From Pseudooceanicola marinus (GTDB taxonomy: Bacteria > Pseudomonadota > Alphaproteobacteria > Rhodobacterales > Rhodobacteraceae): a DNA stretch of 64,000 nucleotides. The notes under the pieces were generated by a model that saw only the letters and a program-made list of their open reading frames with translations, did no database searches and was not told where the DNA came from. The stretch covers positions 124,001-188,000 of the forward strand of contig NZ_JAIVMC010000007.1 of the NCBI RefSeq assembly GCF_020177265.1, read 5' to 3'. The position numbers and the translations under genes were made by a program. Below, piece after piece: positions 15,850-25,140 of this stretch (within the stretch, counting starts at the first letter, position 1; the number at the start of each line of letters is the position of its first letter).

Positions 15850-16734
15850 ATGACGGGCGTCAAACTGGCGGTGATCGGCGGATCGGGCATCTATGACATC
15901 GAGGGGCTGGAAGGGGCCAGCTGGCAGACGGTGGAGACCCCCTGGGGGGCGCCCTCGGATGCGATCCTGACGGGGCGGCTGGCCGGCCTCGATGTCTGCT
16001 TCCTGCCGCGCCATGGGCGGGGCCACCCGCTGCCGCCGACCGAGGTACCCTATCGTGCCAATATCGCCGCGCTGAAACAGCTGGGGGTGACCCATGTGCT
16101 GTCGGTCTCCGCTGTGGGGTCCTTCCGAGAGGAGATGGCGCCGGGGGATTTCGTCGTCGTCGACCAGTTCATCGACCGCACCGTGAACCGCGCCAAGACC
16201 TTCTTCGAGGCGGGGCTGGTGGCCCATGTCTCGGTCGCCCACCCGGTCTGCGCCGACCTAGCGGCACGGGCGGGCGCGGCGGCCCGCAGCGCCGGGGTGA
16301 CCGTGCATGACGGCGGCACCTACCTGGCGATGGAGGGACCGCAGTTCTCGACCCTGGCCGAAAGCCGCATGTACCGTGAAAGCTGGGGCGCCGACGTGAT
16401 CGGCATGACCAACATGCCCGAGGCGAAACTGGCCCGCGAGGCGGAGCTGCATTACGCCTCTGTCGCCATGGTCACCGATTACGACAGCTGGCACCCCGAC
16501 CATGGCGAGGTTGACGTGAACGACATCCGCCGGGTGCTGGCCGCCAATGGCGCTCACGCGCGGGCCACGGTGGCGGCGCTGGCGGCCGATCTGGCGGGCA
16601 CGGCGCCGGGCGCCTGTGCCACCGGCTGCGCGACGGCGCTGGATCACGCTCTGCTGACCCGGCCCGAGGCGCGCGACCCGGCACTGGTGACCAAACTGTC
16701 GGGCATCGCCGGGCGCGTCCTGGGCAACGGCTAG
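15850..16734 (+). CDS. mtnP: S-methyl-5'-thioadenosine phosphorylase
   Basis: 294 residues. Splits methylthioadenosine, the by-product of polyamine and homoserine-lactone synthesis, into adenine and 5-methylthioribose-1-phosphate. Family marks: IGGSGIYDIEGL at the N-terminus, LPRHGRGH phosphate-binding segment, HVLSVSAVGSF, EGPQFST, and IGMTNMPEAKLARE. RBS GGAAAGGG lies a few bases before the ATG. The next gene, apt, salvages the adenine released here, so the two form a metabolic pair on one strand, 104 bases apart. Confidence 0.94.
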   Translation: MTGVKLAVIGGSGIYDIEGLEGASWQTVETPWGAPSDAILTGRLAGLDVCFLPRHGRGHPLPPTEVPYRANIAALKQLGVTHVLSVSAVGSFREEMAPGDFVVVDQFIDRTVNRAKTFFEAGLVAHVSVAHPVCADLAARAGAAARSAGVTVHDGGTYLAMEGPQFSTLAESRMYRESWGADVIGMTNMPEAKLAREAELHYASVAMVTDYDSWHPDHGEVDVNDIRRVLAANGAHARATVAALAADLAGTAPGACATGCATALDHALLTRPEARDPALVTKLSGIAGRVLGNG

Positions 16735-16838
16735 CCGATGCGTCACGGGTCGGTCCCCACGCGGGGCCGCGCCCTTGCGCTCCGCCCGGGGCTGGGGCAT
16801 GACCCTGGCGTTTGAGCCGCAGACCCAGGAGCCGCCCC

Positions 16839-17360
16839 ATGAAGACCCTCGAGGATTACATCCGCGTCACCCCGGATTTCCCCAAGCCTGGGATCGTCTT
16901 CCGTGACATCTCGACCCTGGTGGCGGATCCCGAGGGCATGCGTCTTTGCGTCTCGCAGCTGGCCGAACCCTATCGCGCCGCCGGCATCGACCGGGTCGCG
17001 GGGCTGGAGGCACGCGGTTTCATCCTGGGCGCGGCCCTGGCACTGGAGCTGGGCAAGGGGTTCCTGCCGATCCGCAAGAAGGGCAAGCTGTCGGGGCCTG
17101 TGATCGGCGAAAGCTATGCCTTGGAATACGGCGAGGCCGAGATCGAGATGAACGACGACGTGCTGCGCCCCGGCGAACGGGTGCTGATGGTCGACGACCT
17201 GCTGGCCACCGGCGGCACCGCCGAGGCGGGGATCAACCTGGTGGAGCGCGTGGGGGCCGAGGTGGTGTCCTGCGCCTTCGTGGTCGACCTGCTGGACGTC
17301 GGCGGTCGTGCCCGGCTGGAGGGCCGCGGCATGGAGGTCTTCAGCCTGCTGCGCTACTGA
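16839..17360 (+). CDS. apt: Adenine phosphoribosyltransferase
   Basis: 173 residues, normal for the family. Forms AMP from adenine and PRPP. The PRPP motif VLMVDDLLATGGTAEA (about residues 118-133), the N-terminal DFPKPGIVFRDISTL and the EARGFILG segment are all intact. ATG at 16839 is chosen because AGGAG lies 7 bases upstream and the standard MKTLEDYIR start follows; an upstream in-frame start at 16812 would add nine arginine-rich residues. A T-rich hairpin 130 bases downstream ends the transcript. Confidence 0.95.
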   Translation: MKTLEDYIRVTPDFPKPGIVFRDISTLVADPEGMRLCVSQLAEPYRAAGIDRVAGLEARGFILGAALALELGKGFLPIRKKGKLSGPVIGESYALEYGEAEIEMNDDVLRPGERVLMVDDLLATGGTAEAGINLVERVGAEVVSCAFVVDLLDVGGRARLEGRGMEVFSLLRY

Positions 17361-17491
17361 GCCGGACCCCGGAACCCACCGTGCCCGACCGACCTGCGCT
17401 TTCGTAAACTTTTTGGAAAGATCTGCCGCTTAGCCATGTCCTGCCGGTCATGGGAGCCGGTCCTGCTTGCACCAGGTCCCGAAGGGAGCCG

Positions 17492-17525
17492 CGCGTCCTG
17501 CCATTCCCCCGGCAGGACGCGTTTT
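17492..17525 (+). terminator. Rho-independent terminator downstream of apt
   Basis: Perfect 11-bp stem CGCGTCCTGCC / GGCAGGACGCG with an 8-base loop and a TTTT tail. Confidence 0.88.
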
Positions 17526-17566
17526 CCATTCCGGCTCCGAGGATCGGCGTGGCGCTGGCGGCAATC

Positions 17567-17586
17567 GGGCAGGGGGCGCTGCCCCC
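17567..17586. repeat. GC-rich palindromic repeat, copy 2
   Basis: GGGCAGGGGGCGCTGCCCCC, identical over 20 bases to 63831-63850. It ends two bases before the stop codon of the FAD-linked oxidase and is followed by a CTCAACCTGCGG stretch that also resembles the flank of the 63.8-kb copy. Confidence 0.75.
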
Positions 17587-17588
17587 GC

Positions 17589-19013
17589 TCAACCTGCGGC
17601 GCGCAGCACGGCGCCGGGGTTGAGGATGCCGTTGGGGTCGAACAGCTGCTTGATGCCGCGCATCATCTCCAGCTTCACCGGATCGCCGTAGCGTTCCAGG
17701 TCTTCGACCTTCAGCCGGCCGACGCCATGTTCGGCGGAGAAAGAACCCTCGTAGCTCGCCACCAGGTCGTGCACCAGGTCCATGATCGCGCGCTTGGCGC
17801 CCATGTGATCGGCCTTCGCCTCTCCCGCCGGGGGGAAGACGTTGTAATGCAGGTTGCCGTCGCCCAGGTGGCCAAAGCAGTTCAGGCGGTAGGGGCCCAG
17901 ATCGGCCAGTTTGGCGGTGCCTTCCTCGATGAATTCGGGCAGGGCCGACAGGGGCAGGGCAATGTCGTGGGAGGAGATCGCCCCGATGGCGCGGTTGGCC
18001 TCGGGGATCGCCTCGCGCAGGTGCCACAGCTCATCCGCCTGGGCCTCGGACTGGGCGATGACGCCATCGGTGACCAGCTCCGCCTCGAAGGCCGCCTCCA
18101 GGATGCCCGCCATCATGCCCTCAGCGTCGCCCGTGCCTGACAGGCCGACCTCGGTCAGCACCATCCAGTCGGGCGCCGGGTGGAAGGGACGGCGGATGTC
18201 GGGCAGGGTCTCTTCCAGGAAGCGGAAGCTCTCGCCGGAGATCAGCTCGAAGCCGGAGATCTGTTCGCCCGCATGATCGCGCGCCAGGGCCAGCAGCTTC
18301 AGCGCCGCGGCGGGCGAGGGGACCACCAGCATCGCCGTGGCGCGGCGCGTGGGGCGGGAAAACAGCTTCAGCGCCGCGCCGGTGATGACGCCCAGCGTCC
18401 CTTCGGAACCGACCATGAGGTTGCGCAGGTCGTAGCCTGTGTTGTCCTTCCTCAGCCGCGTCAGCGTGTGCATCACCCGCCCGTCGGCCAGCACCGCCTC
18501 GATGCCCAGACAGAGCTCTCGCGTGTTGCCGTAGCGCAGCACGTTCAGCCCGCCCGCGTTGGAGGCCAGCGCGCCGCCGATCCGGGCCGAACCCTGGGCG
18601 CCGAACGACAGCGGGAAGAGGCGGTTCACCCCTTCGGCGGCGCGGTGCAATTCCTCGACCACGACACCGGCGTCGGCGGTGATGACGTTTTCGTCGGCAT
18701 CCACGCGGCGGATGCGGGTCATGCGTTCCAGCGACAGGATCAGCGGCGCGGGGCCCTCGGGCATGACCTGGCCCGCCACAAGCCCGGTGCCGCCGCCATA
18801 GGGCACCACGGCCACGCGCGCGTCGTTGGCCGCGGCCAGCACCGCCGAGACTTCTTCGGTGCTGCCCGGGGCCACCACCATGCCGGCCTGGCCGCGGTAG
18901 GCACCGCGCAGCTCCTGCACGTAGGGATCCTTATCCTCGCGCATGGCCTTTTCGGGCAGCAGCGCGCGCAGGCGGGCGCGGAAGGTGTCATCGACGGGGG
19001 AAAGCTGGGACAT
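17589..19013 (-). CDS. FAD-linked D-2-hydroxyacid dehydrogenase (GlcD / D2HGDH-like)
   Basis: 474 residues. VAO-type flavoenzyme: an FAD-binding half (PYGGGTGLVAGQ, about 74-85; RIGGALASNAGGLNVLRYG, about 144-162; MVGSEGTLGVIT) and an FAD-oxidase C half ending in NCFGHLGDGNLHYNVFP and EHGVGRLK, which carry the metal-ligand histidines of the D-2-hydroxyglutarate / D-lactate dehydrogenase group. It oxidises a D-2-hydroxyacid to the 2-oxoacid, giving electrons to ETF or a cytochrome; which substrate cannot be told. Directly downstream of ptsP (12 bases), so likely co-transcribed. Confidence 0.9.
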   Translation of the reverse strand: MSQLSPVDDTFRARLRALLPEKAMREDKDPYVQELRGAYRGQAGMVVAPGSTEEVSAVLAAANDARVAVVPYGGGTGLVAGQVMPEGPAPLILSLERMTRIRRVDADENVITADAGVVVEELHRAAEGVNRLFPLSFGAQGSARIGGALASNAGGLNVLRYGNTRELCLGIEAVLADGRVMHTLTRLRKDNTGYDLRNLMVGSEGTLGVITGAALKLFSRPTRRATAMLVVPSPAAALKLLALARDHAGEQISGFELISGESFRFLEETLPDIRRPFHPAPDWMVLTEVGLSGTGDAEGMMAGILEAAFEAELVTDGVIAQSEAQADELWHLREAIPEANRAIGAISSHDIALPLSALPEFIEEGTAKLADLGPYRLNCFGHLGDGNLHYNVFPPAGEAKADHMGAKRAIMDLVHDLVASYEGSFSAEHGVGRLKVEDLERYGDPVKLEMMRGIKQLFDPNGILNPGAVLRAAG

Positions 19014-19025
19014 GGGGACGGGTCT

Positions 19026-21269
19026 TCAGGCGGAGGTGTTGCGGAGATGGTCAAGGACGGCGCGGCGCACGCTCTGCTCGCCCCGGGCGGCGGCCTCTTC
19101 GATGACCTCCCGCAGGGCAACCAGATCGACACGCAGCAGCAGGGATTTCACCGGGCCGATGGAGGCCGGGCGCATCGACAGGGCGCGCAGGCCCATGGCG
19201 GCCAGACAGACGGCCTCCAGCGGGCGGCCCGCATCCTCGCCGCAGAACGACAGCGGCGTGTTGGTCTCCTCACAGCGTTCGACGATGCGTTGCAGGAAGG
19301 TCAGGAAACTGACGTTCAGCGTGTCGTAACGGCGCCGGACCCGTTCGTTTTCCCGGTCGGCGGCGAAGAAGAACTGTTTCAGGTCGTTGCCGCCGATCGA
19401 CAGGAACTCGACCTCCTCGAAGAAGGCCTTCGGGGCAAAGGCCAGAGAGGGGGTTTCCAGCATGGCACCCAGCTCGACCTTCTCGGGCAGGACGTGACCC
19501 AGGATGCGTTCGCGTTCCAGGGTACGAGCCAGTTCGGCCTTGGCGGCGCGGTATTCGTCGTATTGCGCGACGAAGGGGAACATCACGGTCAGCGGGCGCC
19601 CGTTGGCGGCGCGGATCAGGGCCTGCAGCTGCATCCGCATGACGCCCGGCTTGTCGAGGCCGACGCGGATCGCCCGCCAGCCAAGGGCCGGGTTCGGTTC
19701 CTCCGCCGGTTTCATGTAGCTCAGCACCTTGTCAGAGCCGATGTCGAGGGTGCGGAACACGACGCGCTTGCCGCCGGCATTGTCCAGCACGTGGGAATAG
19801 ATCGACGACAGTTCGGACCGGGTGGGCATCTTGTTGCGGATCAGGAACTGCAGCTCGGTGCGGAACAGGCCCACGCCCTCGGCGCCCGAGCTTTCCAGGC
19901 TGGGCAGGTCGGCCATCAGCCCGGCGTTCATGGTCAGCGAGATCTGGGTACCGCATTTCGTCACTGCCGGTGTGTCACGGATCGAGGCGTAGCGTTCCTG
20001 CGCCTTGGCCTGCATGGCGATCTTGTCGCGGAAGGCAGTGGTGACGGTATCCTCGGGGCGCAGGTGGGCGATGCCCTGATCGCCGTCGACCATGATGTGA
20101 TCGCCGTTCAGCGCCTCGTTGGTGATATCCTTGGCGTGGATCACCAGCGGAATGGCCAGGGCGCGCGCCACCACGGCGGCATGGCTGCCGACGCTGCCCT
20201 GTTCCAGGACGATGCCACGCAGGCTGCGTCCGTAATCCAGCAGCTCGGCAGGGCCGATGTTGCGGGCCACGAGGATCGGATCGGCGGGCATTTCCGCGCC
20301 CGTTTCCGTACCCTGGCCGGTCAGGATGCGCAGCAGGCGGTTGGAAAGGTCATCCAGGTCATGCAGCCGCTCGCGCAGATAGGGGTCCGAGGCCGTCGAC
20401 AGTCGCAACCGCGCCTGGGTCTGTTCCTTTTCCACCGCCGCCTCGGCCGACAGGCCGGAGGTAATGTCGGCCTGCATGCGCCGCATCCAGCCCTTGGAAT
20501 TGGCGAACATCCGGTAGGCTTCCAGCACCTGCAGGTGCTCGGCATCGGCGCTGGCCCCTTCCAGCATCTGGTCGACCGATACGCGTAGGCGGTCGACGGC
20601 CTCGGTCAGACGCTCGGCCTCCTTGGCCGGGTCCTCGGCGATGGGATTGGTGATGACCACGCGCGGTTCGTGCAGCCAGACATGCCCCTCGGCGGAGCCT
20701 TCCTGGGCACAGCTGCCACGGAACAGCACCGGTTTCGTGTGCCGCGCCGAAAGCGCCGCGCTGTCGCCGATGAAGGCGCCCAGCTCGGCCATCTCGGCCA
20801 GCACCATGGCCACGACTTCCAGCGCGTAAAGTTCTTCTTCGGTGTACTTGCGCGCCTCCTTCGACTGCACGACCAGCACGCCCAGGGTCTCGCCCAGTCG
20901 CTGGATCGGCACCCCGGCGAAGGAGCTGTAGATCTCCTCGCCCGTCTCCGGCATGTAGCGGAAGCCCGCCTCGGCAGGGGCATCGGCGGTGTTGACGATC
21001 TTGGCGGTGCGCGCGACGCGGCCGACCAGGCCCTCGCCCAGGCGCATGCGGGTCTGATGCACCGCCTCGGGCTTCAGGCCCTCGGTGGCGCAAAGCTCTA
21101 GCGTTTCGGCATCGCGGAAGAGATAGACCGAGCAGACCTCGGTGTGCATCGACGAGGCGATCAGCGCCGTGATCCGGTCAAGCCGCGCCTGGCCATGGGC
21201 ATCTTCGGCCATGACCTCTCGCAGACGGCCGAGCATTTGCCGGCTGTCGGTCTTGTGCTCCACGCTCAT
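19026..21269 (-). CDS. ptsP: Phosphoenolpyruvate-protein phosphotransferase PtsP (enzyme I-Ntr)
   Basis: 747 residues. First component of the nitrogen-related phosphotransferase chain: autophosphorylates from PEP and passes phosphate to NPr, then EIIA-Ntr. Domain order: GAF (about 20-165), PEP-utiliser N-domain, phosphohistidine swivel domain with H363 in GSVGSHAAVVAR, and the PEP-binding TIM barrel ending in SFCGEDAGRP with the catalytic cysteine. The GAF domain identifies it as the Ntr form, which senses glutamine. The true start is taken as ATG 21267-21269 (MSVEHKT); the frame is open further upstream but that part overlaps the divergent DUF429 gene. npr and ptsN are not in the window. Confidence 0.93.
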   Translation of the reverse strand: MSVEHKTDSRQMLGRLREVMAEDAHGQARLDRITALIASSMHTEVCSVYLFRDAETLELCATEGLKPEAVHQTRMRLGEGLVGRVARTAKIVNTADAPAEAGFRYMPETGEEIYSSFAGVPIQRLGETLGVLVVQSKEARKYTEEELYALEVVAMVLAEMAELGAFIGDSAALSARHTKPVLFRGSCAQEGSAEGHVWLHEPRVVITNPIAEDPAKEAERLTEAVDRLRVSVDQMLEGASADAEHLQVLEAYRMFANSKGWMRRMQADITSGLSAEAAVEKEQTQARLRLSTASDPYLRERLHDLDDLSNRLLRILTGQGTETGAEMPADPILVARNIGPAELLDYGRSLRGIVLEQGSVGSHAAVVARALAIPLVIHAKDITNEALNGDHIMVDGDQGIAHLRPEDTVTTAFRDKIAMQAKAQERYASIRDTPAVTKCGTQISLTMNAGLMADLPSLESSGAEGVGLFRTELQFLIRNKMPTRSELSSIYSHVLDNAGGKRVVFRTLDIGSDKVLSYMKPAEEPNPALGWRAIRVGLDKPGVMRMQLQALIRAANGRPLTVMFPFVAQYDEYRAAKAELARTLERERILGHVLPEKVELGAMLETPSLAFAPKAFFEEVEFLSIGGNDLKQFFFAADRENERVRRRYDTLNVSFLTFLQRIVERCEETNTPLSFCGEDAGRPLEAVCLAAMGLRALSMRPASIGPVKSLLLRVDLVALREVIEEAAARGEQSVRRAVLDHLRNTSA

Positions 21270-21446
21270 GTCCCCGGCTTCGCCTCCGTTCACTGCGGTC
21301 TGACTAGACCACAAAGTCCTGCGAAGTGAAACGCATAAGAGCGACCCGGCGGGTGCATGCTTTGCGACCTTTTGCCGAAGCGCCCGGACTTGCCCGATCT
21401 TCGGGCCTGTGCTGGGGTGCGCTCTGGAACGGGAGATGTGGGGCAT

Positions 21447-22262
21447 ATGACCGACAGCAGCGTGATCTTCGGCTTCGACAGCGCCTGGACGGACAACCCC
21501 CGCGCGCCGGGGGCGATCTGCGCGCTGATCCGCGACCCTGGCGCGCCGCCGCGCTTTGTCGCGCCGCAGCTGACGGGGTTCGACGCGGCGCTGTCCTTCA
21601 TCGACAGTCACCGCGCCGGGCGCCGCAGCCTGGTGGCGCTGGACCAGCCGACCGTGGTGCCCAACCTGACCGGCAGCCGCCCCGCGGACAGGGTGGCGGC
21701 CTCGGTCGTGTCCTACATCGGTGGCGGGGTGCAGCCCGCAAATCGTGGCAAGCGCGGCATGTTCGACGATGCTGCCCCGGTCTGGCGGTTCCTCGACGGG
21801 CTGGGGGCGGTGCAGGACCCGCAGGGCAGGCCCCACCACGGGGTGATGGAGGTTTTCCCGGCGCTGGCGCTTCCCGCCTTCGACCCGGCCTTCGGCGCCC
21901 GTCTGGGCGCGCCCAAGTACAACCCCGCCAACCGGCGCAAGTACCGTCCCGAAGACTGGGTCGCCGTCTGCCGGGCGCTGGCCGTGCAGGCGCAGGCGGC
22001 GGGGCAGGCCGACCTGGCCGCCTGGGCCGAGGCGATGGCCGCGCTGTCGCGCCCGGTGAAGGCGGATCAGGATCGGCTGGATGCGGCGCTGTGCGCGCTG
22101 ATCGGGTTGATCTGGGACACGGGCATGCGGCCGGCGGTGATGTTCGGGGACCTGGCGCAGGGCTATATCGTCACCCCGGTCTCGGCGGCGTCCCTGGCCA
22201 GGCTGGAGGCCGCCGCCGCCCGGCGCGAGGTGCCGATCCGGCAGCGGGGTGAGGGCGTCTGA
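21447..22262 (+). CDS. DUF429 family protein (RNase H-like fold)
   Basis: 271 residues. IFGFDSAWTDN at the N-terminus, VALDQPTVVPN in the middle and DQDRLDAALCALIG near the C-terminus carry the regularly spaced acidic residues seen in DUF429 proteins, which have an actin/RNase-H-like fold and unknown function. ATG at 21447 is used; the frame upstream overlaps the ptsP start region and lacks conservation. Divergent from ptsP (177 bases between starts) and convergent with lysC. Confidence 0.8.
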   Translation: MTDSSVIFGFDSAWTDNPRAPGAICALIRDPGAPPRFVAPQLTGFDAALSFIDSHRAGRRSLVALDQPTVVPNLTGSRPADRVAASVVSYIGGGVQPANRGKRGMFDDAAPVWRFLDGLGAVQDPQGRPHHGVMEVFPALALPAFDPAFGARLGAPKYNPANRRKYRPEDWVAVCRALAVQAQAAGQADLAAWAEAMAALSRPVKADQDRLDAALCALIGLIWDTGMRPAVMFGDLAQGYIVTPVSAASLARLEAAAARREVPIRQRGEGV

Positions 22263-22400
22263 CCGCCAATCTCGCGCAGGCTGCGGTGGAGATCCTCATC
22301 CTGTGAGGCGGATTACGCCCGCCCCGACGAGGCGGCGAGGCATCCCGACAAGACCCCAGGCGGCGCTGGTCCCGGCGTCGGGCGCGCCGCCCAAAACAGA

Positions 22401-22429
22401 ACGGGGCGGACCCGTCGGATCCGCCCCGT
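22401..22429 (-). terminator. Rho-independent terminator of lysC
   Basis: Perfect 10-bp stem ACGGGGCGGA / TCCGCCCCGT with a 9-base loop, followed on the minus strand by TCTGTTTTG. It serves the leftward lysC gene and probably stops rightward transcription from the DUF429 gene as well. Confidence 0.85.
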
Positions 22430-22463
22430 CTGATGTGTCGACGACCGCCCGAAGGCGCCGCGC

Positions 22464-23699
22464 TCAGGCCTTTTCCAGCTCGAACGCGTCGTGCAGGGCC
22501 TGCACGGCCAGTTCCATGTACTTGCGGTCGATCAGCACCGAGATCTTGATCTCGGAGGTGGCGATGACCTTGATGTTGATGCCCTCGTCCGAAAGCGTCT
22601 TGAACATCTTGGCGGCCACGCCGGACTGGCTGCGCATGCCGATACCCACGGCGGAGACCTTGCAGACCTCGGTGTCCGCTTCCAGCGACTCGAAGGCCAG
22701 GCTGCCCGCGGCCTGGGCGTCGTTCAGCGCCTTTTCGGCGCGTTTCACCTGGTCGATCGGGCAGGAGAAGGTCATGTCGGTCAGACCTTCCTCGCTGATG
22801 TTCTGGATGATCATGTCGACGTTGACGCCGGCCTCGGACAGCGGGCCGAAGATCGCGGCGGCGATGCCGGGGGTGTCGGCGACCGAGACGAGGGTCATCT
22901 TCGCTTCCTCGCGGGAGAAGGCGATGCCGTTGACGACGTTGGATTCCATGATGTCCTCCTCGGCACAGACAAGGGTGCCGGCTGTGTCGGATTGTTCCTC
23001 GAAACTCGACAGAACGCGCAGTTTTACGTTGTACCGCATGGCCAGCTCGACCGAGCGGGTCTGCAGCACCTTGGCGCCCAGCGAGGCCAGCTCCAGCATC
23101 TCCTCGAAGGCGATGCGGTCGAGCTTGCGCGCCTTGGGCGCGACGCGGGGGTCGGTGGTGTAGACGCCGTCGACATCGGTGTAGATGTCGCAGCGTTCGG
23201 CGTCGAAGGCGGCGGCGAAGGCCACGGCGGTGGTGTCGGACCCGCCCCGGCCCAGCGTGGTGATCCGGCCCTCGGGCGAAATGCCCTGGAAGCCCGCGAC
23301 CACGGCCACGCGCATGCCCTCGCCGAACTTGGCGGTGATGTTGTCGGTCGGGATCTCCTCGATCCGCGCCGCACCATGGGCCGAGTTCGTCTTCAGCGGC
23401 ACCTGCCAGCCCTGCCAGGACCGTGCGGGCACGTCCATTTCCTGCAGGGTCAGCGCCATCAGCCCGGCGGTGACGTTTTCGCCCGAGCTGACCACGGCGT
23501 CATATTCGCGCGCGTCGTACATCGGACTTGTCTCGCCGACCCAGCCGACAAGTTCATTGGTCTTGCCGGACATGGCCGAGACGATGACGATCACGTCATA
23601 GCCCTTGGCCACTTCCACGCCCACGCGCTTGGCCGCGCGGCGGATCCGGTCGAGGTTGGCGACGGAAGTGCCGCCGAATTTCATCACGAGAACAGGCAT
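22464..23699 (-). CDS. lysC: Aspartate kinase
   Basis: 411 residues. Phosphorylates aspartate, the first step to lysine, methionine and threonine. KFGGTSVANLDRIRRAA at the N-terminus and RGGSDTTAVAFAAAF are the kinase signatures; the C-terminal third carries two ACT domains (from about residue 265), where feedback inhibitors bind. Monofunctional, like other alphaproteobacterial enzymes. The same window encodes thrC, the other end of the threonine branch, but the genes are 14 kb apart. No lysine riboswitch is visible upstream. Confidence 0.95.
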   Translation of the reverse strand: MPVLVMKFGGTSVANLDRIRRAAKRVGVEVAKGYDVIVIVSAMSGKTNELVGWVGETSPMYDAREYDAVVSSGENVTAGLMALTLQEMDVPARSWQGWQVPLKTNSAHGAARIEEIPTDNITAKFGEGMRVAVVAGFQGISPEGRITTLGRGGSDTTAVAFAAAFDAERCDIYTDVDGVYTTDPRVAPKARKLDRIAFEEMLELASLGAKVLQTRSVELAMRYNVKLRVLSSFEEQSDTAGTLVCAEEDIMESNVVNGIAFSREEAKMTLVSVADTPGIAAAIFGPLSEAGVNVDMIIQNISEEGLTDMTFSCPIDQVKRAEKALNDAQAAGSLAFESLEADTEVCKVSAVGIGMRSQSGVAAKMFKTLSDEGINIKVIATSEIKISVLIDRKYMELAVQALHDAFELEKA

Positions 23700-23798
23700 G
23701 CCGGTCTCAAACCCCGTCGTTGGGAGAAACTGCGCGCCGGTTTACGCATCGTCGGGCACCGGCGCAAGCGTGATTGCGTCTGGCAGGCACTTGCGGCC

Positions 23799-24443
23799 TC
23801 AGAAGGGGACGGGGCTGCCGTCGTAACTCTCGAAACAGCCGGTGCTGGCCGGGGTCAGCGCGTCGAAGCGCGCGATCAGGCCGGCGGCGGAGGTCGGGGC
23901 GTCGATGTCTGCCGCCGCCCCGCCCATGTCGGTCTGCACCCAGCCGGGGTGATAGGCGCCCACGGCGATGCCTTCGGGGGCCAGGTCGGCGGCCAGGTTG
24001 CGGGCCACGTTCACCGCCGCCGCCTTGGAGGCGCGGTAGATGTAGGACCCGCCCGGCGCCCGCTGCTGGCTGCCCATGGCCGAGGCGATGACGGCAATCT
24101 TTGCGCCTGTCGCGGCCCGCAGGCGCGGCAGCAGGGCCTGCACCGTCAGGAAGGGGCCGGCAACGTTCACCTGCAGCTGTCGCGCCCAGGTCGTCGCATC
24201 GAAGCCCGTTTCCAGCGCCTGGCCCTTGTCCAGGTAGACGCCGGCGTTGCAGATCAGCAGATCGACGGGCGCGGTGACCTGCCCGGTCAGGGCGGCCAGC
24301 TGCGTTGGGTCGGTCACGTCGAGGGACAGCAGCCCGCCGCCGCCTGTGGTCGAGGTGCCGGACACGGTCGCGCCGCGCGCCTCGTACTGGCGTTTCAGTT
24401 CCGCGCCGATGCCACGGCTGGCGCCGGTGATGACGATATGCAT
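23799..24443 (-). CDS. Short-chain dehydrogenase/reductase
   Basis: 214 residues, classical SDR build: TGASRGIG cofactor motif (residues 6-13), LICNAGVY (NAG motif), and the YxxxK active site in YIYRASKAA with an upstream serine. Short C-terminus and the ending resemble CsgA/sniffer-like SDRs. The preference for NAD(H) or NADP(H) and the substrate are not evident. Isolated gene between lysC and the DUF1178 gene on the same strand. Confidence 0.88.
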   Translation of the reverse strand: MHIVITGASRGIGAELKRQYEARGATVSGTSTTGGGGLLSLDVTDPTQLAALTGQVTAPVDLLICNAGVYLDKGQALETGFDATTWARQLQVNVAGPFLTVQALLPRLRAATGAKIAVIASAMGSQQRAPGGSYIYRASKAAAVNVARNLAADLAPEGIAVGAYHPGWVQTDMGGAAADIDAPTSAAGLIARFDALTPASTGCFESYDGSPVPF

Positions 24444-24554
24444 GGGGATCCTCCTGTCTTGCCAAAGGCCTAGCGCGCGGGGCGGGGCAGGGCAAGCGCA
24501 GGGGCGCGGTCCAGCCTCATCCTCGGGCTAACGACGCCGGAGCTGGCCCCGGGG

Positions 24555-25034
24555 TCAGTTGGTCTTGCGTCCCGTGGCGAAGGGCAGGGGCAGCACCGGC
24601 ACGCCTTCCTCGATCAGGGCACGGGCCTCCTCGGGCTTCGCCTCGCCATAGATCGGGCGGTCGGGCTTTGTGCCATCGTGGATCGCGCGGGCCTCCGTCG
24701 CGAAGGTGTCGCCGACATAGGTGGCGTTCTCTTCCACCCGGCGGCGCAGCTCCGATAGGGCGGCCTCGGCCTCGGAGGAGGGGCGCGACAGGGGGCGCTC
24801 CGCCGGTCTGGACGGGACTGTGCTTGTCGAGGCGTCTTCGGATGCGGCCTGCGGGGCGGCGGCGCTGCGCGAAGGGCGCACGCGCGGCGCCATCAGCGCC
24901 TTTTCCACCACGGTGGAGCCACAGGCGGGGCAGGAGACGTGGCCCGCCGACGACAGGCTGTCGAAGGCGGCGGAGGATTGGAACCAGCTGTTGAAGCCGT
25001 GTCCCTGGTCACATTTCAGGTCGAAGTTGATCAT
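24555..25034 (-). CDS. DUF1178 family protein
   Basis: 159 residues. Typical alphaproteobacterial DUF1178 form: MINFDLKCDQGHGFNSWFQSS... start, a zinc-ribbon-like CPACGSTVVEKALMAP (about 35-50), a variable Ser/Pro/Ala-rich middle and a conserved helical C-terminal half (VENATYVGDTFATEARAIH, then YGEAKPEEARALIEEGV). It has four cysteine/histidine-type positions that could bind one metal ion. Function unknown. Confidence 0.85.
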   Translation of the reverse strand: MINFDLKCDQGHGFNSWFQSSAAFDSLSSAGHVSCPACGSTVVEKALMAPRVRPSRSAAAPQAASEDASTSTVPSRPAERPLSRPSSEAEAALSELRRRVEENATYVGDTFATEARAIHDGTKPDRPIYGEAKPEEARALIEEGVPVLPLPFATGRKTN

Positions 25035-25140
25035 CCTGTCAGATCCGCGAAGTGATCCTATTGAGATAGAGAGATTTCTCGCGGATGCAAGATTCCAACC
25101 CGCGTCTGCGGCGTCCCTGTCAGGCGGGTGAAACGCTGGA

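Noticed and set aside
17420-17525. Possible SRP (4.5S) RNA: CACCAGGTCCCGAAGGGAGC resembles the conserved apical loop of bacterial SRP RNA.
   Set aside because: The tetraloop would be CGAA rather than a GNRA form, the 3' side reads AGCC rather than AGCA, and no upstream segment pairs with the 3' arm, which is instead used by the terminator stem at 17492-17521. A covariance-model search would settle it.
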